Positions 35,416-45,108 are shown, counted from the first letter of the stretch. The stretch is 64,000 nt of DNA from Bradyrhizobium sp. (GCF_027307225.1 NZ_DAHUXJ010000053.1:1-64000), one strand, 5' to 3'. A program made the numbers and translations. The notes: generated from the sequence alone by a model not told the origin.

Positions 35416-37020
35416 TCAGAGCTTGGCAATCCCCGGGAAGAACCAGTAGCAGGCAACGCTGATCACGATCAGATAAGCCAGCATGAACAGCGTCCAGAGG
35501 AAGTTGTGCCTGATGACCTCCCCTTCGTTGCGCACGAAGCGCGTGGTCGAAACACCGACGCTCGCGGTTTGTGGCGCGATCGGCTTGCCAATCTCGGCAC
35601 CGACCGAGTTGACGGTCGGCATCAAGAGCGGCGGGAAGCCGAGGATCTGCCCGACCAGCGCCTGGAATTTGCCGAACATCGCGTTGGTCGATGTGTTGCT
35701 TCCCGATAGAGCGACGCCGATGAATCCGAGAATCGGCGCAACGACGATGAAGGCGGAGCCAATGGAGGAGAAAGCCTTCGCGAGCGAAGCGGCCATGCCC
35801 GAATAATTATAGACATAGGCGAGGCCGAAGATGAAAACGCCAACCAGACAGGCGCCCCACATCTGCGTCCAGGTCTTGTTCCATATCTCGGCGAGCTGCC
35901 TGCCGTTCACGCGCAGCAGCAAGGCGATAATGATCCAGGAAGCCAGGATCGCCGAACCACCGACAAACGGAGTCCATTTGAAGGCCGCCGTGATCGTTGC
36001 TCCCTCGCTGATCGAGGATGCTGCAGCGACCTGCAAGGTCAACAGCGAGATCTTGGGCAACCCGGACCACGGCCCCGTCCAGGCGACGACGACGATGACG
36101 AGAACCGCGATCGGCATCCATGCCTGCAAGATATCTCCGGCGGTTAGCCCGTGAGCCTCGGTTGCGGCCACACCGGTTATCGGCGCACCGCCATAGCCGC
36201 GCACCTGTTTCGGTTGCCAGACCTTGAGCAGGAGCAAAAGGGCCACAAAGCACACGATCGAACCGGCGACATCAGGCAGATACGGACCGAGATAGACACC
36301 GACCGGGAACTGACCCGCAATGTAGGCGAGAGATCCAACGACGGCGAGCGGCCATGCCTCCCACATCCCCTTCTTGCCCGAGACGAGATAGAGCAGGATC
36401 CACGGAGGCAGCAGCGCCAGGATTGCAACGATCTTGCTGATCGAACCCGACAGTGCAAGCAATGGATAACCCGTGACCGCCGCCAGCGCTATGATTGGCG
36501 CACCCAGCGCGCCGTAGGAAACCGGCGCGTTGTTGGCAATGGCCGCCACGCGTATCGCATCCAGATCGGGAATGCCGATGGCAATCAGGATGGGCGCAAC
36601 GAATGCCCATGGGTAACCGAAGCCGACGAGGCCTTCCAACAGCGCACCGAAGGCCCAGGCAAAGAGGATGGTCTGAACGCGGACATCCTGTGTCGCCTGC
36701 GCGATCAACCAGCGCCGCAACTTGTCGAAGGTGCCGGTGACGACCAGCGTGTTGAACAGCATCACGCCCCAGAACGTGATCCAGTCAACGTTCCAAACAC
36801 CCGTCGCAGAACCGTAGAGATAGGCCCGGATGCCATCATCGAACGGCATATGCCAAACCCAGAGACCAAGCACGAGCGTAACCAGCGAGCCGACAAGCGT
36901 TGCGACCCAGGCCGACCATCGAAGCACCGCAAGCATGAAAAGCAGTGCAGCGACCGGCACCAGGGCAACAAGCCAGGTGATAAACATATTGTTAGCGGGA
37001 TCGAGAATTTGCTTGAACAT
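35416..37020 (-). CDS. L-lactate/glycolate permease, LctP family (copy 2)
   Basis: 534 residues, 12-14 predicted membrane helices. Markers shared with copy 1: LLEGLVGFGYPWAFVAP replaces the FEGASGFGTP motif, and NNAPVSYGALGAPIIALA matches the second motif; ALSGSNTSTNAMFGKFQ and IGKPIAPQTASVGVS are near the end. The first motif differs from copy 1 (GYPWAF against GTPVAV), which suggests a different substrate preference. ATG at 37020 after GGGGAGGA. Divergent from the ABC transporter gene. Confidence 0.88.
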   Translation of the reverse strand: MFKQILDPANNMFITWLVALVPVAALLFMLAVLRWSAWVATLVGSLVTLVLGLWVWHMPFDDGIRAYLYGSATGVWNVDWITFWGVMLFNTLVVTGTFDKLRRWLIAQATQDVRVQTILFAWAFGALLEGLVGFGYPWAFVAPILIAIGIPDLDAIRVAAIANNAPVSYGALGAPIIALAAVTGYPLLALSGSISKIVAILALLPPWILLYLVSGKKGMWEAWPLAVVGSLAYIAGQFPVGVYLGPYLPDVAGSIVCFVALLLLLKVWQPKQVRGYGGAPITGVAATEAHGLTAGDILQAWMPIAVLVIVVVAWTGPWSGLPKISLLTLQVAAASSISEGATITAAFKWTPFVGGSAILASWIIIALLLRVNGRQLAEIWNKTWTQMWGACLVGVFIFGLAYVYNYSGMAASLAKAFSSIGSAFIVVAPILGFIGVALSGSNTSTNAMFGKFQALVGQILGFPPLLMPTVNSVGAEIGKPIAPQTASVGVSTTRFVRNEGEVIRHNFLWTLFMLAYLIVISVACYWFFPGIAKL

Positions 37021-37126
37021 GACGTGTCCTCCCCACGCACTTATTCGGCGAGCCGACCGGCGTGAACGGCCGGCGCGCTGGCGCGAATTCCGCGGGGCTT
37101 TGGCAAATTGCGATGTCGAATGCGAT

Positions 37127-37142
37127 TTTGGCGTCTGCCAAA
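37127..37142. promoter_or_regulatory. inverted repeat shared by both permease promoters (site 2)
   Basis: TTTGGC-GTCT-GCCAAA, 107-122 bp upstream of the second permease start. A further half-site TTTGGCAAA lies about 20 bp closer to the gene. Matches site 1 in arms, spacer and distance. Confidence 0.6.
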
Positions 37143-37396
37143 TCCGCTCACAAACGCGCGAAAATGTGAGTGCCCCCGCCACCCGCCATTACCTGCATGC
37201 TAGGGTTGACTCGGCGGCGGCGACAAGCGAACCCATGCGGTGGAATTTTACGACTTTAGTCTAGTTCCGCATACCGACATTGGCTTATGACTTTGCGGAC
37301 CTTGAAACGAGACCGCGACCGAACCGTCACGAATCCCGCTCCGCCTTCCGAGCCGACACCGCATTCGTGCAGCTATTCCCCGGGAGATCACAACCA

Positions 37397-39145
37397 GTGA
37401 ACAACATGCGCTCGACGCTCGCTGCCGTGTGGCGGATCGCGGCTCCCTATTTCCGTTCGGAGGACAAGTTTGCAGGCGGCGTGCTGCTCGCCGCGGTGAT
37501 TGCGATCGAACTCACGGTAGTCGGAATCAACGTGCTTCTGAACGAGTGGAATAATCGCTTCTACACCGCGCTTCAGGACAAGGACTGGAACGCGTTCGTT
37601 CGCGAGATGGGCATCTTTTGCATCCTTGCCGCCGCCTACATCGCGCTCGCCGTTTATCAACTCTATCTCAATCAGTGGCTCCAGATCCGCTGGCGAAACT
37701 GGCTGACCCATCACTATCTCGGCGAATGGCTGGATGACGCCAATCACTATCGCATGCAACTTCAGGGCGATGCTGCCGACAATCCGGACCAGCGCATTTC
37801 CGACGACATCAAAATGTTTGTCGAACAGACGCTCAGTCTCGGCGTCGGTTTCCTGAACGCGGTGGTGACGCTCGCCTCCTTTGTCGTCATCCTGTGGGGC
37901 CTGTCGGAGGAGTCGCCGCTGACATTGTCGGGCCACGAATTCCACATTCCGGGCTATCTGGTGTGGGGCGCGCTGATTTACGCCATTTTCGGCACCGCGC
38001 TGACGCACTGGATCGGCTCGCCTCTGGTCATGCTCGAATTTCAACAACAGCGCTTCGAAGCCGATTTTCGTTTCAACCTGGTGCGGGTGCGTGAGAATTC
38101 GGAGCAGATAGCGCTGTTGCGCGGCGACGGCACGGAACGGACGCGGCTCTTGGACCGCTTCAGCCACATCGTCCATAACTGGTACGCGATCATGACCCGC
38201 ACCAAGCGGCTGACCGCGTTCACTTCGAGCTACGCACAGGCGGCCGTGGTCTTTCCCTATATCCTGGTGGCACCGGCCTATTTCGCCAACAATATCCGGC
38301 TTGGCGGCATGACGCAAACGGCGTCCGCCTTTTCCAGCGTGCAGCAATCGCTGTCCTTCTTCGTATCGATCTATCGCTCGCTGGCCGAATGGCGCGCTGT
38401 CGTCGCCCGTCTTGATGGATTCGAGCAGAACATCGCAAACGCCAACCGGCTTGCAGAACGCATCCCCTCGATCAATGTCGTGCGCTCCCACGACAACAAG
38501 GCGATCGAACTCAAGCAGTTTCTGGTCGAACTGCCCGATGGCACGCCGCTGGTCACGGCCGACCGTCTGCGTATCCAGAGCAACGAGCACGTTCTTGTCA
38601 CCGGGCCATCGGGAGCCGGCAAGTCGACCCTGTTTCGCGCGATTGCCGACATCTGGCCGTACGGCAACGGCACGATTACGATTCCCGCCAAGGCCACGCT
38701 GATGATGTTGCCGCAGCGGCCGTATTTTCCGGTCGGCACGCTGAAGGCGGCGATCGTCTACCCGGCAAACGCCGATGCGTTCAGTTCAGCGCGCGTTGAA
38801 GCGGTGCTCACCGCGGTCGGCCTGCCGCAGCTCGCCTCAAAGCTCGGGGAAGAATCCCACTGGAATCGAATGCTGTCGCTCGGCGAACAGCAGCGGCTTG
38901 GTCTTGCCCGCGCGCTGCTGCACGAGCCGCAATTTCTTTTCCTCGACGAAGCGACGGCTTCGCTGGACGAGCCTTCCGAAGCTGCGCTCTATCGCCTGCT
39001 CGCCGAAAAGCTCACGGCCACGACAATTGTCTCGATCGGACACCGCAACACGCTTGAGGCGTTCCATGAACGGCATATCGTGCTGGACCCGGAGGGCGGT
39101 CATTTTGCCGTGCATGAGCGGCAAAAGCTGGCAAGCCCTCCATAG
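37397..39145 (+). CDS. ABC transporter, fused permease-ATPase, BacA/SbmA-YddA type (BclA-like)
   Basis: 582 residues from GTG 37397, chosen because GGGAG precedes it; a TTG at 37280 would add 39 residues. The membrane part (six helices, about 20-310) is of the SbmA/BacA-YddA type (LNEWNNRFYTALQDKDW is diagnostic). The ATPase has Walker A GPSGAGKST (about 413-421), signature LSLGEQQRLG and Walker B FLFLDEA. Relatives include Bradyrhizobium BclA, needed for resistance to plant NCR peptides, and YddA of unknown cargo; which applies here is not decidable. Confidence 0.85.
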   Translation: MNNMRSTLAAVWRIAAPYFRSEDKFAGGVLLAAVIAIELTVVGINVLLNEWNNRFYTALQDKDWNAFVREMGIFCILAAAYIALAVYQLYLNQWLQIRWRNWLTHHYLGEWLDDANHYRMQLQGDAADNPDQRISDDIKMFVEQTLSLGVGFLNAVVTLASFVVILWGLSEESPLTLSGHEFHIPGYLVWGALIYAIFGTALTHWIGSPLVMLEFQQQRFEADFRFNLVRVRENSEQIALLRGDGTERTRLLDRFSHIVHNWYAIMTRTKRLTAFTSSYAQAAVVFPYILVAPAYFANNIRLGGMTQTASAFSSVQQSLSFFVSIYRSLAEWRAVVARLDGFEQNIANANRLAERIPSINVVRSHDNKAIELKQFLVELPDGTPLVTADRLRIQSNEHVLVTGPSGAGKSTLFRAIADIWPYGNGTITIPAKATLMMLPQRPYFPVGTLKAAIVYPANADAFSSARVEAVLTAVGLPQLASKLGEESHWNRMLSLGEQQRLGLARALLHEPQFLFLDEATASLDEPSEAALYRLLAEKLTATTIVSIGHRNTLEAFHERHIVLDPEGGHFAVHERQKLASPP

Positions 39146-39192
39146 TGGCCGAAGCGGAGAACACCGCGCAGAAATTTATTTCGGATGGCCCG

Positions 39193-40182
39193 TCACTTCA
39201 GATTGCTCATGGCCGTCAAGTCGACCGAGAGCCTGGCGATGCCGGCCGCGCCGCACCAGTTGGAGCCTGCGCCGCCCGGATTGATCGCCGTGACACTGGT
39301 GTTTCCGGACGCATTGAAGGCGCTGGTGAAAGCGTTGCAGTTGCCCTTCGACAGATCGGTGTCGGAGTAACGGATATCCAGCGTGAAAACCTTGTACGTG
39401 AAGCCGATGCCGATGTTCCAGGTGTCGTAGCTCGCGTAGGGAATCCCGTTGGGGAAGTTCGGCAGAACGCCGTAGAACGAATCCGAGGTGCCGAGCCACT
39501 GCCGGCCGACCTCTCCGGACACGTACATCCCGACGCCGCTGTTGCCGAAGGTAGTCGCAGGCGCGGTGTATTTGCCGGTGATCGAGGCATAGTTGCCCCA
39601 TGCGCCGGAGTTCAGGAAATTCGGCGTATAGTATTCGTTGATACCGAACTGCCAGTTGTCGTTGACGGTGTAATTGCCCTTGCCATACACCTCGAAGAAG
39701 CTGACGTCCTTCTTCATGACGTTGCCATTGGCAAGGAAAACGGTGTCAGTCGAGACCGGACAGACGTTGCCGCCGGGAATACCGCCCGTCAATGTGTTGT
39801 CGGCGCAACGGCCGCCGGGATACAGGTAACCCCAGATGCCGAAGTCGAGCGCAAAAGCGCCGAAGGTCGGGCGGATGCCGCCGTAGATGTCGACCTCGGC
39901 CGCCGCATGGTTGGCAAAGGAAATGCTCTCGCTCGACGTGCCCACATAAAGCTGCAGGTCCTTGTTCACGTTGTAGCGCGGCTCGAAATAGGCGGTGACC
40001 GACGGCTGGTGATTGGACTGGGTGATACCGCGAAAGACGTAGTCGTTCATCACGGCGCCGCCGAAGGCAATGTCCCAGGGATCGAACGGCGCCGGTGCTT
40101 TCGCGGCCTTCAGCGGCAAATCCGCAGCCAAGGCAGGCGTCGCCATTGCGAGTAACGCGGCAGCTAAGAGATAGATTTTCAT
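39193..40182 (-). CDS. TorF-family putative outer-membrane porin
   Basis: 329 residues with a signal peptide (MKIYLLAAALLAMATPALAA, cleavage about residue 20). The mature protein has alternating beta-strand patterns and the family motif AFGGAVMNDYVFRGITQSNHQPS near 40-62 (Gcw_chp / TorF family). The last strands end in an aromatic-poor LSVDLTAMSNLK. Expected as a beta-barrel in the outer membrane, cargo unknown. Convergent with the ABC transporter gene, 47 bp between stops. Confidence 0.85.
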   Translation of the reverse strand: MKIYLLAAALLAMATPALAADLPLKAAKAPAPFDPWDIAFGGAVMNDYVFRGITQSNHQPSVTAYFEPRYNVNKDLQLYVGTSSESISFANHAAAEVDIYGGIRPTFGAFALDFGIWGYLYPGGRCADNTLTGGIPGGNVCPVSTDTVFLANGNVMKKDVSFFEVYGKGNYTVNDNWQFGINEYYTPNFLNSGAWGNYASITGKYTAPATTFGNSGVGMYVSGEVGRQWLGTSDSFYGVLPNFPNGIPYASYDTWNIGIGFTYKVFTLDIRYSDTDLSKGNCNAFTSAFNASGNTSVTAINPGGAGSNWCGAAGIARLSVDLTAMSNLK

Positions 40183-40428
40183 CGAAAGGCCCATCCAGCG
40201 GTATGCGGTATTGACGTCGTAACGACGGGCGGAGGCTCCGCCCTGCACACCACAACCTGATATAGAGCCGCCACAACGTGAAGATTAAAGCGTGATCATC
40301 TGCATATTTCTTACTCATTGTTCGGTGCAAACGAGAAGTAATAAGAAGCTGTTGTAATCTGACAACAAATTCCACGCTTGCGAACGGGAAGGTCCGGCGA
40401 TCTCACCCTGCGACCGGGCTTGGCAAAA

Positions 40429-40462
40429 GAAAAAGGCCGCAGCGATTCGGTGCTGCGGCCTC
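40429..40462 (-). terminator. rho-independent terminator of the histone-like gene
   Basis: GGCCGCAGC (40435-40443) and GCTGCGGCC (40452-40460). On the minus strand it is followed by TTTTTCTTTT. It ends the run glcD-glcE-glcF-histone-like. Confidence 0.88.
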
Positions 40463-40487
40463 TCAATCAAATCGGCGGTCGGTCGGA

Positions 40488-40886
40488 CTAGCCGTTTCCT
40501 TCTTCGCTGCCCGACGAGTGGTGATGATCGGACGTGTGCTCCCACGACGGCGCAGCCGGAGCTGGCTCCTCGTGGTGGGTCGGCGTAGCCCAGCTATGGT
40601 TCGGCGGGGAGGCCGCGGGTTCTGGCTCATGCGCCATGGCGGGCGCGGCGGCCTTCCTGGCGGCTCGCTTTTTCGGCGCCGCCTTCTTGGCAGCCTTCTT
40701 TGCAGCTTTCTTGGCGGTCTTCTTCGCAGCCTTCTTGGCCGACTTCTTCGCGGCCTTCTTGGCCGATTTCTTCGCCGACTTCTTTGCGGATTTTTTCGCC
40801 GCCTTCTTGGCGGATCTCTTCTTCGTGGCGAGAAGCTTTTTAGCCTTCTTCGCCTTCTTGCCCTTCTTCTTTTTCGCCTTAGCCAT
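40488..40886 (-). CDS. histone H1-like Lys/Ala-rich protein
   Basis: 132 residues from the ATG at 40886. Residues 1-75 are almost only Lys and Ala, in SAKK/AAKK units of four residues (about 13 copies), like eukaryotic H1 tails and bacterial proteins such as AlgP or Hc1. Residues 80-132 are a Pro/His/Glu/Ser tail (HEEPAP, HTSDHHHSSGSEE). Probably a DNA-binding nucleoid protein. It follows glcF by 29 bp, and may share the transcript. Repeat number is likely to vary between strains. Confidence 0.82.
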   Translation of the reverse strand: MAKAKKKKGKKAKKAKKLLATKKRSAKKAAKKSAKKSAKKSAKKAAKKSAKKAAKKTAKKAAKKAAKKAAPKKRAARKAAAPAMAHEPEPAASPPNHSWATPTHHEEPAPAAPSWEHTSDHHHSSGSEEGNG

Positions 40887-40915
40887 GTCGTCCTCCTTGT
40901 TGCGCTGAGCCGTGT

Positions 40916-42271
40916 CTATCGGGTGTTCAAGCCCTCGCTCTGCGCGAGCCTGTCGGGTCCGCTCGATACCGGCTGCGGGCCGCCCGTCGCCCAATCGAGA
41001 AGCTCAATCGTGTGCACCACAGGAACTGACGTACCGCTGGCAATCTGCACCATGCAGCCAATATTGCCCGCAGCAATCATGTCCGGCTTGACCATTGCAA
41101 TATTGGCGACCTTCCGATCGCGCAATTTGTTCGCAATGTCAGGCTGGAGAATGTTGTAGGTCCCAGCCGAACCGCAACACAAATGGCTCTCGGCCACATC
41201 TTTCACCACGAATCCATTCTTGGAAAGCAATTCTTTCGGCAGCTGCGTGATTTTCTGCCCATGCTGGAGCGAACAAGCGGCGTGATAGGCGACGACGATG
41301 TCGTCATGGCGCGCTGCCGGCGCGAGGTTGAGGCCGTTGATATACTCGCTGATGTCCTTCGCCAGCGCCGAAACCTTCGCTGCTGGAGCCGCGAAATCGC
41401 GGTCCTGGCGCAGCAGAAAGCCGTAGTCCTTGATGACCGTGCCGCAGCCCGATGTCGTCACCAGAATGGCGTCGAGCCCGCCACGATCGGCCTCCGCAAG
41501 CCAGGCGGTGATGTTGGTGCGGGCAAAGGCCAAGGCCTCGGTCTCCCGGCCCATGTGGTGGGTCAGCGCGCCGCAGCATTGCTCATCCTCGACCAGGACG
41601 ACCTCGATGCCGTGCCGGGTCAAAAGCCGTATGGCGGCCTGATTGATCCGCGGCGCCAGCACCCTTTGGGCGCAGCCTTGCAGCAGCGCGACCCGCCCAC
41701 GCCGTTCGCCCTCTGCCGGAAAAACGCTGCCGGGAAGCGGTCCAGAAGGCGGCAGGCCGCCCGGCGACAGAGCAAGCATCGCCTTGATTCGCTTGAATAA
41801 ACCCGGCGTCGCCGAGGGCGCGTCCGATGGCAGGAGGCTGGCGAAAGGACGCGCGAGCCGCGCCAGCGTCATGCTCGCGCGAAACAGTTTGGGCCGTGGC
41901 AAAACGAGCGCAAGCACCGTGCGCAGCAGGCGTTCGAGCAGAGGCCTCTTGTAGTCCCGCTCGATCCTCACCCGCGCCTGATCGACCAGATGCATGTAGT
42001 TCACGCCCGATGGGCAGGTGGTCATGCAGGCAAGGCAGGAGAGGCAACGGTCGATGTGCTTGACGACCTCCGCCGTCGGCGGACGGTCCTTCTCCAGCAT
42101 CTCCTTGATCAGATAGATGCGGCCGCGCGGGCTGTCGAGTTCGTCGCCGAGCAGAACGTAGGTCGGACAGGTCGCCGTGCAAAAGCCGCAATGCACGCAC
42201 TTGCGCAGGATCGTATCGGCCTCGGCGATATCGGGATTGGCCAGTTGGGCGGGGCTGAATTCGGTCTTCAT
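40916..42271 (-). CDS. glcF: glycolate oxidase iron-sulfur subunit GlcF
   Basis: 451 residues. Two 4Fe-4S motifs, CVHCGFCTATCP (about 25-36) and CLSCLACMTTCP (about 75-86), then two CCG-type cysteine-rich domains (QCCGALTHH near 230 and HLCCGSAG near 364). Passes electrons from GlcD/GlcE to the membrane quinone pool. It follows glcE by 47 bp in the same operon. Confidence 0.95.
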   Translation of the reverse strand: MKTEFSPAQLANPDIAEADTILRKCVHCGFCTATCPTYVLLGDELDSPRGRIYLIKEMLEKDRPPTAEVVKHIDRCLSCLACMTTCPSGVNYMHLVDQARVRIERDYKRPLLERLLRTVLALVLPRPKLFRASMTLARLARPFASLLPSDAPSATPGLFKRIKAMLALSPGGLPPSGPLPGSVFPAEGERRGRVALLQGCAQRVLAPRINQAAIRLLTRHGIEVVLVEDEQCCGALTHHMGRETEALAFARTNITAWLAEADRGGLDAILVTTSGCGTVIKDYGFLLRQDRDFAAPAAKVSALAKDISEYINGLNLAPAARHDDIVVAYHAACSLQHGQKITQLPKELLSKNGFVVKDVAESHLCCGSAGTYNILQPDIANKLRDRKVANIAMVKPDMIAAGNIGCMVQIASGTSVPVVHTIELLDWATGGPQPVSSGPDRLAQSEGLNTR

Positions 42272-42318
42272 GCCGTTACTGTTCCGATTCTGCTAAAGCG
42301 AATGTCAAATCCACCGTA

Positions 42319-43557
42319 CTATCCCCGTGTCATCCGGCCGCGATTGAGAATGGCCTTGGGGTCGAAGCCTTGCCGGACGCGTTCGCTTAAAGCGCGTACG
42401 CCTGGGCTTGCGGGCTGAAATACATCGACCTGCCGCCTTACCTCTTCCGGCGCACGCAGCAGCGTAGCGTGGCCGCCGGCAGCGGCTGCGCGCTGGCGCA
42501 CCAGCGCGGCCTGCGCATCGGGCTTCGGCGGGGTCGCGGTCCAGATCAGGCCGCCGCCCCAATCGTAGAGCACATCGCCCCCGGTTTCGCGGACAAGGCA
42601 CTCGCCGAGAGCGCTCCCTGCGGCCGGCGGACAGACGATGCGCCACACCGGCCAGGCGCCGAGCGCGCCTTTGGCCGCAAAGGGTTCCACGTCGCGCACG
42701 CACTCCCAGATCGCCACCGAGCGCTCATCTTCGATTGTCTCGGCGGTGCCAAACCGCGACAGCAGATTCGCGAGCGAGGCCGCACGATCCACGGCCGACG
42801 CGGTGATGCCCTCCAGGCGCACCAGCGTCAGCGCCGTGCGGGGCGATCCGAGGCCGCCGAGCGCACCGACGGCATCGCGCAAGACCGACCTCGGCACATG
42901 CGCCGCGCCCGAGACGTCGTAGGGCGAACCGAGCGCGGCGGTCATCGCCCGGTTGGCCGTGGCATCGTCGAGACCGCGCAGCACCAGCGTGCGCTCGCTT
43001 TCCGGCCTTGGCATCACCTTGAGCGTCACCTCGGTCATGACAGCCAGCGTTCCCCAGGAGCCGGCGAGCAGCTTGCAGAGGTCGTATCCAGTGACGTTCT
43101 TTACGACGCGGCCGCCCGCCTTGAAACTGTCGCCAAAGCCGGAGACCGCCTGCGCGCCGAGCAGGTGATCGCGGGCAGCGCCAGCCTGGATCCGGCGCGG
43201 CCCTGCCAACCCAGCAGCGATCATGCCGCCGATTGTCCCCGCCGCAGGCGCCCCCAACAGCGGCGCGGCCTCCATCGGCTCGAACGCAAAGCGCTGATTT
43301 TTGGAATCGATCAGCGACTTGACGTCGGCAAGGGGAGCGCCCGCCTCCACCGTGATGATCAGTTCGTTCGGCTCGTAGGATTTCACCGAATTGAGCGCCG
43401 ACAGATCGAGTAACGCATTGGTCGCCATCGGCTGGCCGATCATGCGCTTGCTGCCATGGCCGATGATCTCGAGCGGCTGTTCGTTGGCGATTGCCGCGCG
43501 CACCGCCTGCTCGACATCCTTGGCGTCACGTACTTTCAGGGTGTCCACCTGTCGCAC
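42319..43557 (-). CDS. glcE: glycolate oxidase FAD-binding subunit GlcE
   Basis: 412 residues, FAD-binding PCMH type: PLEIIGHGSKRMIG, TVEAGAPLADV, AAGTIGGMIAAGLAGPRR and NVTGYDLCKLLAGSWGTLAVM in the first 190 residues. Forms the glycolate dehydrogenase with GlcD and GlcF. The start is GTG at 43557, directly abutting the TGA of glcD; another GTG lies three codons on. Both fit. Confidence 0.95.
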   Translation of the reverse strand: MRQVDTLKVRDAKDVEQAVRAAIANEQPLEIIGHGSKRMIGQPMATNALLDLSALNSVKSYEPNELIITVEAGAPLADVKSLIDSKNQRFAFEPMEAAPLLGAPAAGTIGGMIAAGLAGPRRIQAGAARDHLLGAQAVSGFGDSFKAGGRVVKNVTGYDLCKLLAGSWGTLAVMTEVTLKVMPRPESERTLVLRGLDDATANRAMTAALGSPYDVSGAAHVPRSVLRDAVGALGGLGSPRTALTLVRLEGITASAVDRAASLANLLSRFGTAETIEDERSVAIWECVRDVEPFAAKGALGAWPVWRIVCPPAAGSALGECLVRETGGDVLYDWGGGLIWTATPPKPDAQAALVRQRAAAAGGHATLLRAPEEVRRQVDVFQPASPGVRALSERVRQGFDPKAILNRGRMTRG

Positions 43558-45051
43558 TCAAAATCGCGGAAGATCGGGGAAAGCGAGCTTGCCGGCATGC
43601 ACATGCATGCGGCCAAGCTCGGCGCAGCGGTGCAGGGTCGGAAACACCTTGCCGGGATTGAGAAGCCCCTGCGCGTCGAAGGCGCATTTGACCCGCTGCT
43701 GCTGGTTGAGGTCGATATCGGAAAACATCTCCGGCATCAGATCGCGTTTCTCGATGCCGACGCCGTGCTCGCCGGTCAGGACGCCGCCAAGCTCGACGCA
43801 ACAGCGCAGGATGTCGGCGCCGAAAGCTTCGGCGCGCTCGATCTCGCCGGGCTGGTTGGCATCGTAGAGAATGAGCGGATGCAGATTGCCGTCGCCGGCA
43901 TGAAACACGTTGGCGCATTGCAGGCCGTATTTCACGGAGAGCTCTCGAATCCGGGCGAGCGCCTTGGGCAGCGCGCCGCGCGGAATGGTGCCATCCATGC
44001 AGAGATAGTCGGGCGATATCCGCCCCACCGCGGGAAAGGCCGCCTTGCGCCCGGCCCAGAACAGGTTGCGCTCGGCCTCCGAGTTGGAGATCAGGCAGAC
44101 CGTCGAGCCGCAGCCTTGCGCGATCTTCTCGACCCGCTTGATCAACTCGTCGACCTCGACAGTCGGCCCGTCGAGTTCGATGATCAACAGCGCTTCGACA
44201 TCGAGCGGATAGCCGGCGTGGACGAAGGCCTCGGCCGCATGGATCGCCGGCTTGTCCATCATCTCCATACCGCCCGGGATGATGCCGTTGCCGATGATCT
44301 GCGCCACGCATTCGCCGGCGGCCTCGACCTCGGCAAAGCCGACCATCAGCGCGCGCGCCGTCTCCGGCTTTTGCAGGATCCGGACCGTGATCTCGGCGAT
44401 GACGCCGAGCAGCCCTTCCGATCCCGTGATGACTCCCATCAGATCGTAGCCTGCGCTTTCGGCCGTCTTGCCGCCGATGGACAGGATCTCGCCGGTCATC
44501 AGCACGATCTCGCAGCCCAGCACGTTGTTGGTGGTCATGCCGTATTTCAGGCAATGCACGCCGCCGGAATTTTCCGCGACATTGCCGCCGATCGAGCACG
44601 CGATCTGCGACGACGGATCGGGTGCATAGTAAAACCCGGCATGCGCTACCGCCTGGCTGATCGCGAGATTGGTGACGCCGGGTTCGGTGACGACCACACG
44701 GTTGTCGAAATCGACCTCGCGGATCCGCTTGAATTTACCCAAACCCAGCAGCACCGCATCCGCCAGCGGCAGCGAGCCGCCCGACAGCGACGTGCCGGAG
44801 CCGCGCGGCACCACTTTGATACCCTGCTCGAAGCAATATTTGAGAACCTTTGAAACCTGCTCCGTGGTATCCGGCAGCACCACCACCATCGGCGGCTGGC
44901 GATAGGCCATCAGCCCATCGGACTCGTACGGGAGCATCTCGGCCGCGCTATCGATCACGCCCTCACCGGGCACGATGGCGCGCAGTGCCGCGACGATAGT
45001 ACTACGACGATCCAGAACCGCCTGATCCGGCGCGGGCATTTTGATGCTCAT
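43558..45051 (-). CDS. glcD: glycolate oxidase subunit GlcD
   Basis: 497 residues, the catalytic FAD subunit that oxidises glycolate to glyoxylate (also D-lactate). FAD PCMH domain (about 30-230): VVPRGSGTSLSGGSLP, TEPGVTNLAISQAVA, GGNVAENSGGVHCLKYG; C-terminal cap with NVFHAGDGNLHPLILYD (metal/active-site His) and GGVLTGEHGVGIEKRD. First gene of glcDEF. A small palindrome TTCACGTGAA lies about 50 bp upstream. Confidence 0.96.
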   Translation of the reverse strand: MSIKMPAPDQAVLDRRSTIVAALRAIVPGEGVIDSAAEMLPYESDGLMAYRQPPMVVVLPDTTEQVSKVLKYCFEQGIKVVPRGSGTSLSGGSLPLADAVLLGLGKFKRIREVDFDNRVVVTEPGVTNLAISQAVAHAGFYYAPDPSSQIACSIGGNVAENSGGVHCLKYGMTTNNVLGCEIVLMTGEILSIGGKTAESAGYDLMGVITGSEGLLGVIAEITVRILQKPETARALMVGFAEVEAAGECVAQIIGNGIIPGGMEMMDKPAIHAAEAFVHAGYPLDVEALLIIELDGPTVEVDELIKRVEKIAQGCGSTVCLISNSEAERNLFWAGRKAAFPAVGRISPDYLCMDGTIPRGALPKALARIRELSVKYGLQCANVFHAGDGNLHPLILYDANQPGEIERAEAFGADILRCCVELGGVLTGEHGVGIEKRDLMPEMFSDIDLNQQQRVKCAFDAQGLLNPGKVFPTLHRCAELGRMHVHAGKLAFPDLPRF

Positions 45052-45098
45052 GTCGATTTCTCCGCTGCGGGTAGCGCCTTTCCTGCGACATTGCCGAT

Positions 45099-45108
45099 TT
45101 CACGTGAA
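45099..45108. promoter_or_regulatory. TTCACGTGAA palindrome between glcD and the cytochrome c gene
   Basis: A perfect 10-bp dyad in the region between divergent glcD and the cytochrome c gene, 48-57 bp from the glcD start. It may be a regulator half-site pair; too short for certainty. Confidence 0.35.

Noticed and set aside
39145..40155. Open frame opposite the TorF porin gene
   Set aside because: The minus-strand frame has a signal peptide and family motif, the plus-strand one has neither.
40660..40860. Short tandem DNA repeats around AAGAAG units
   Set aside because: These are the coding repeats of the Lys/Ala histone-like protein, not a satellite or CRISPR.
43456..44853. Long open frame antisense to glcD
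   Set aside because: Same shadow effect; glcD matches its family along its full length.
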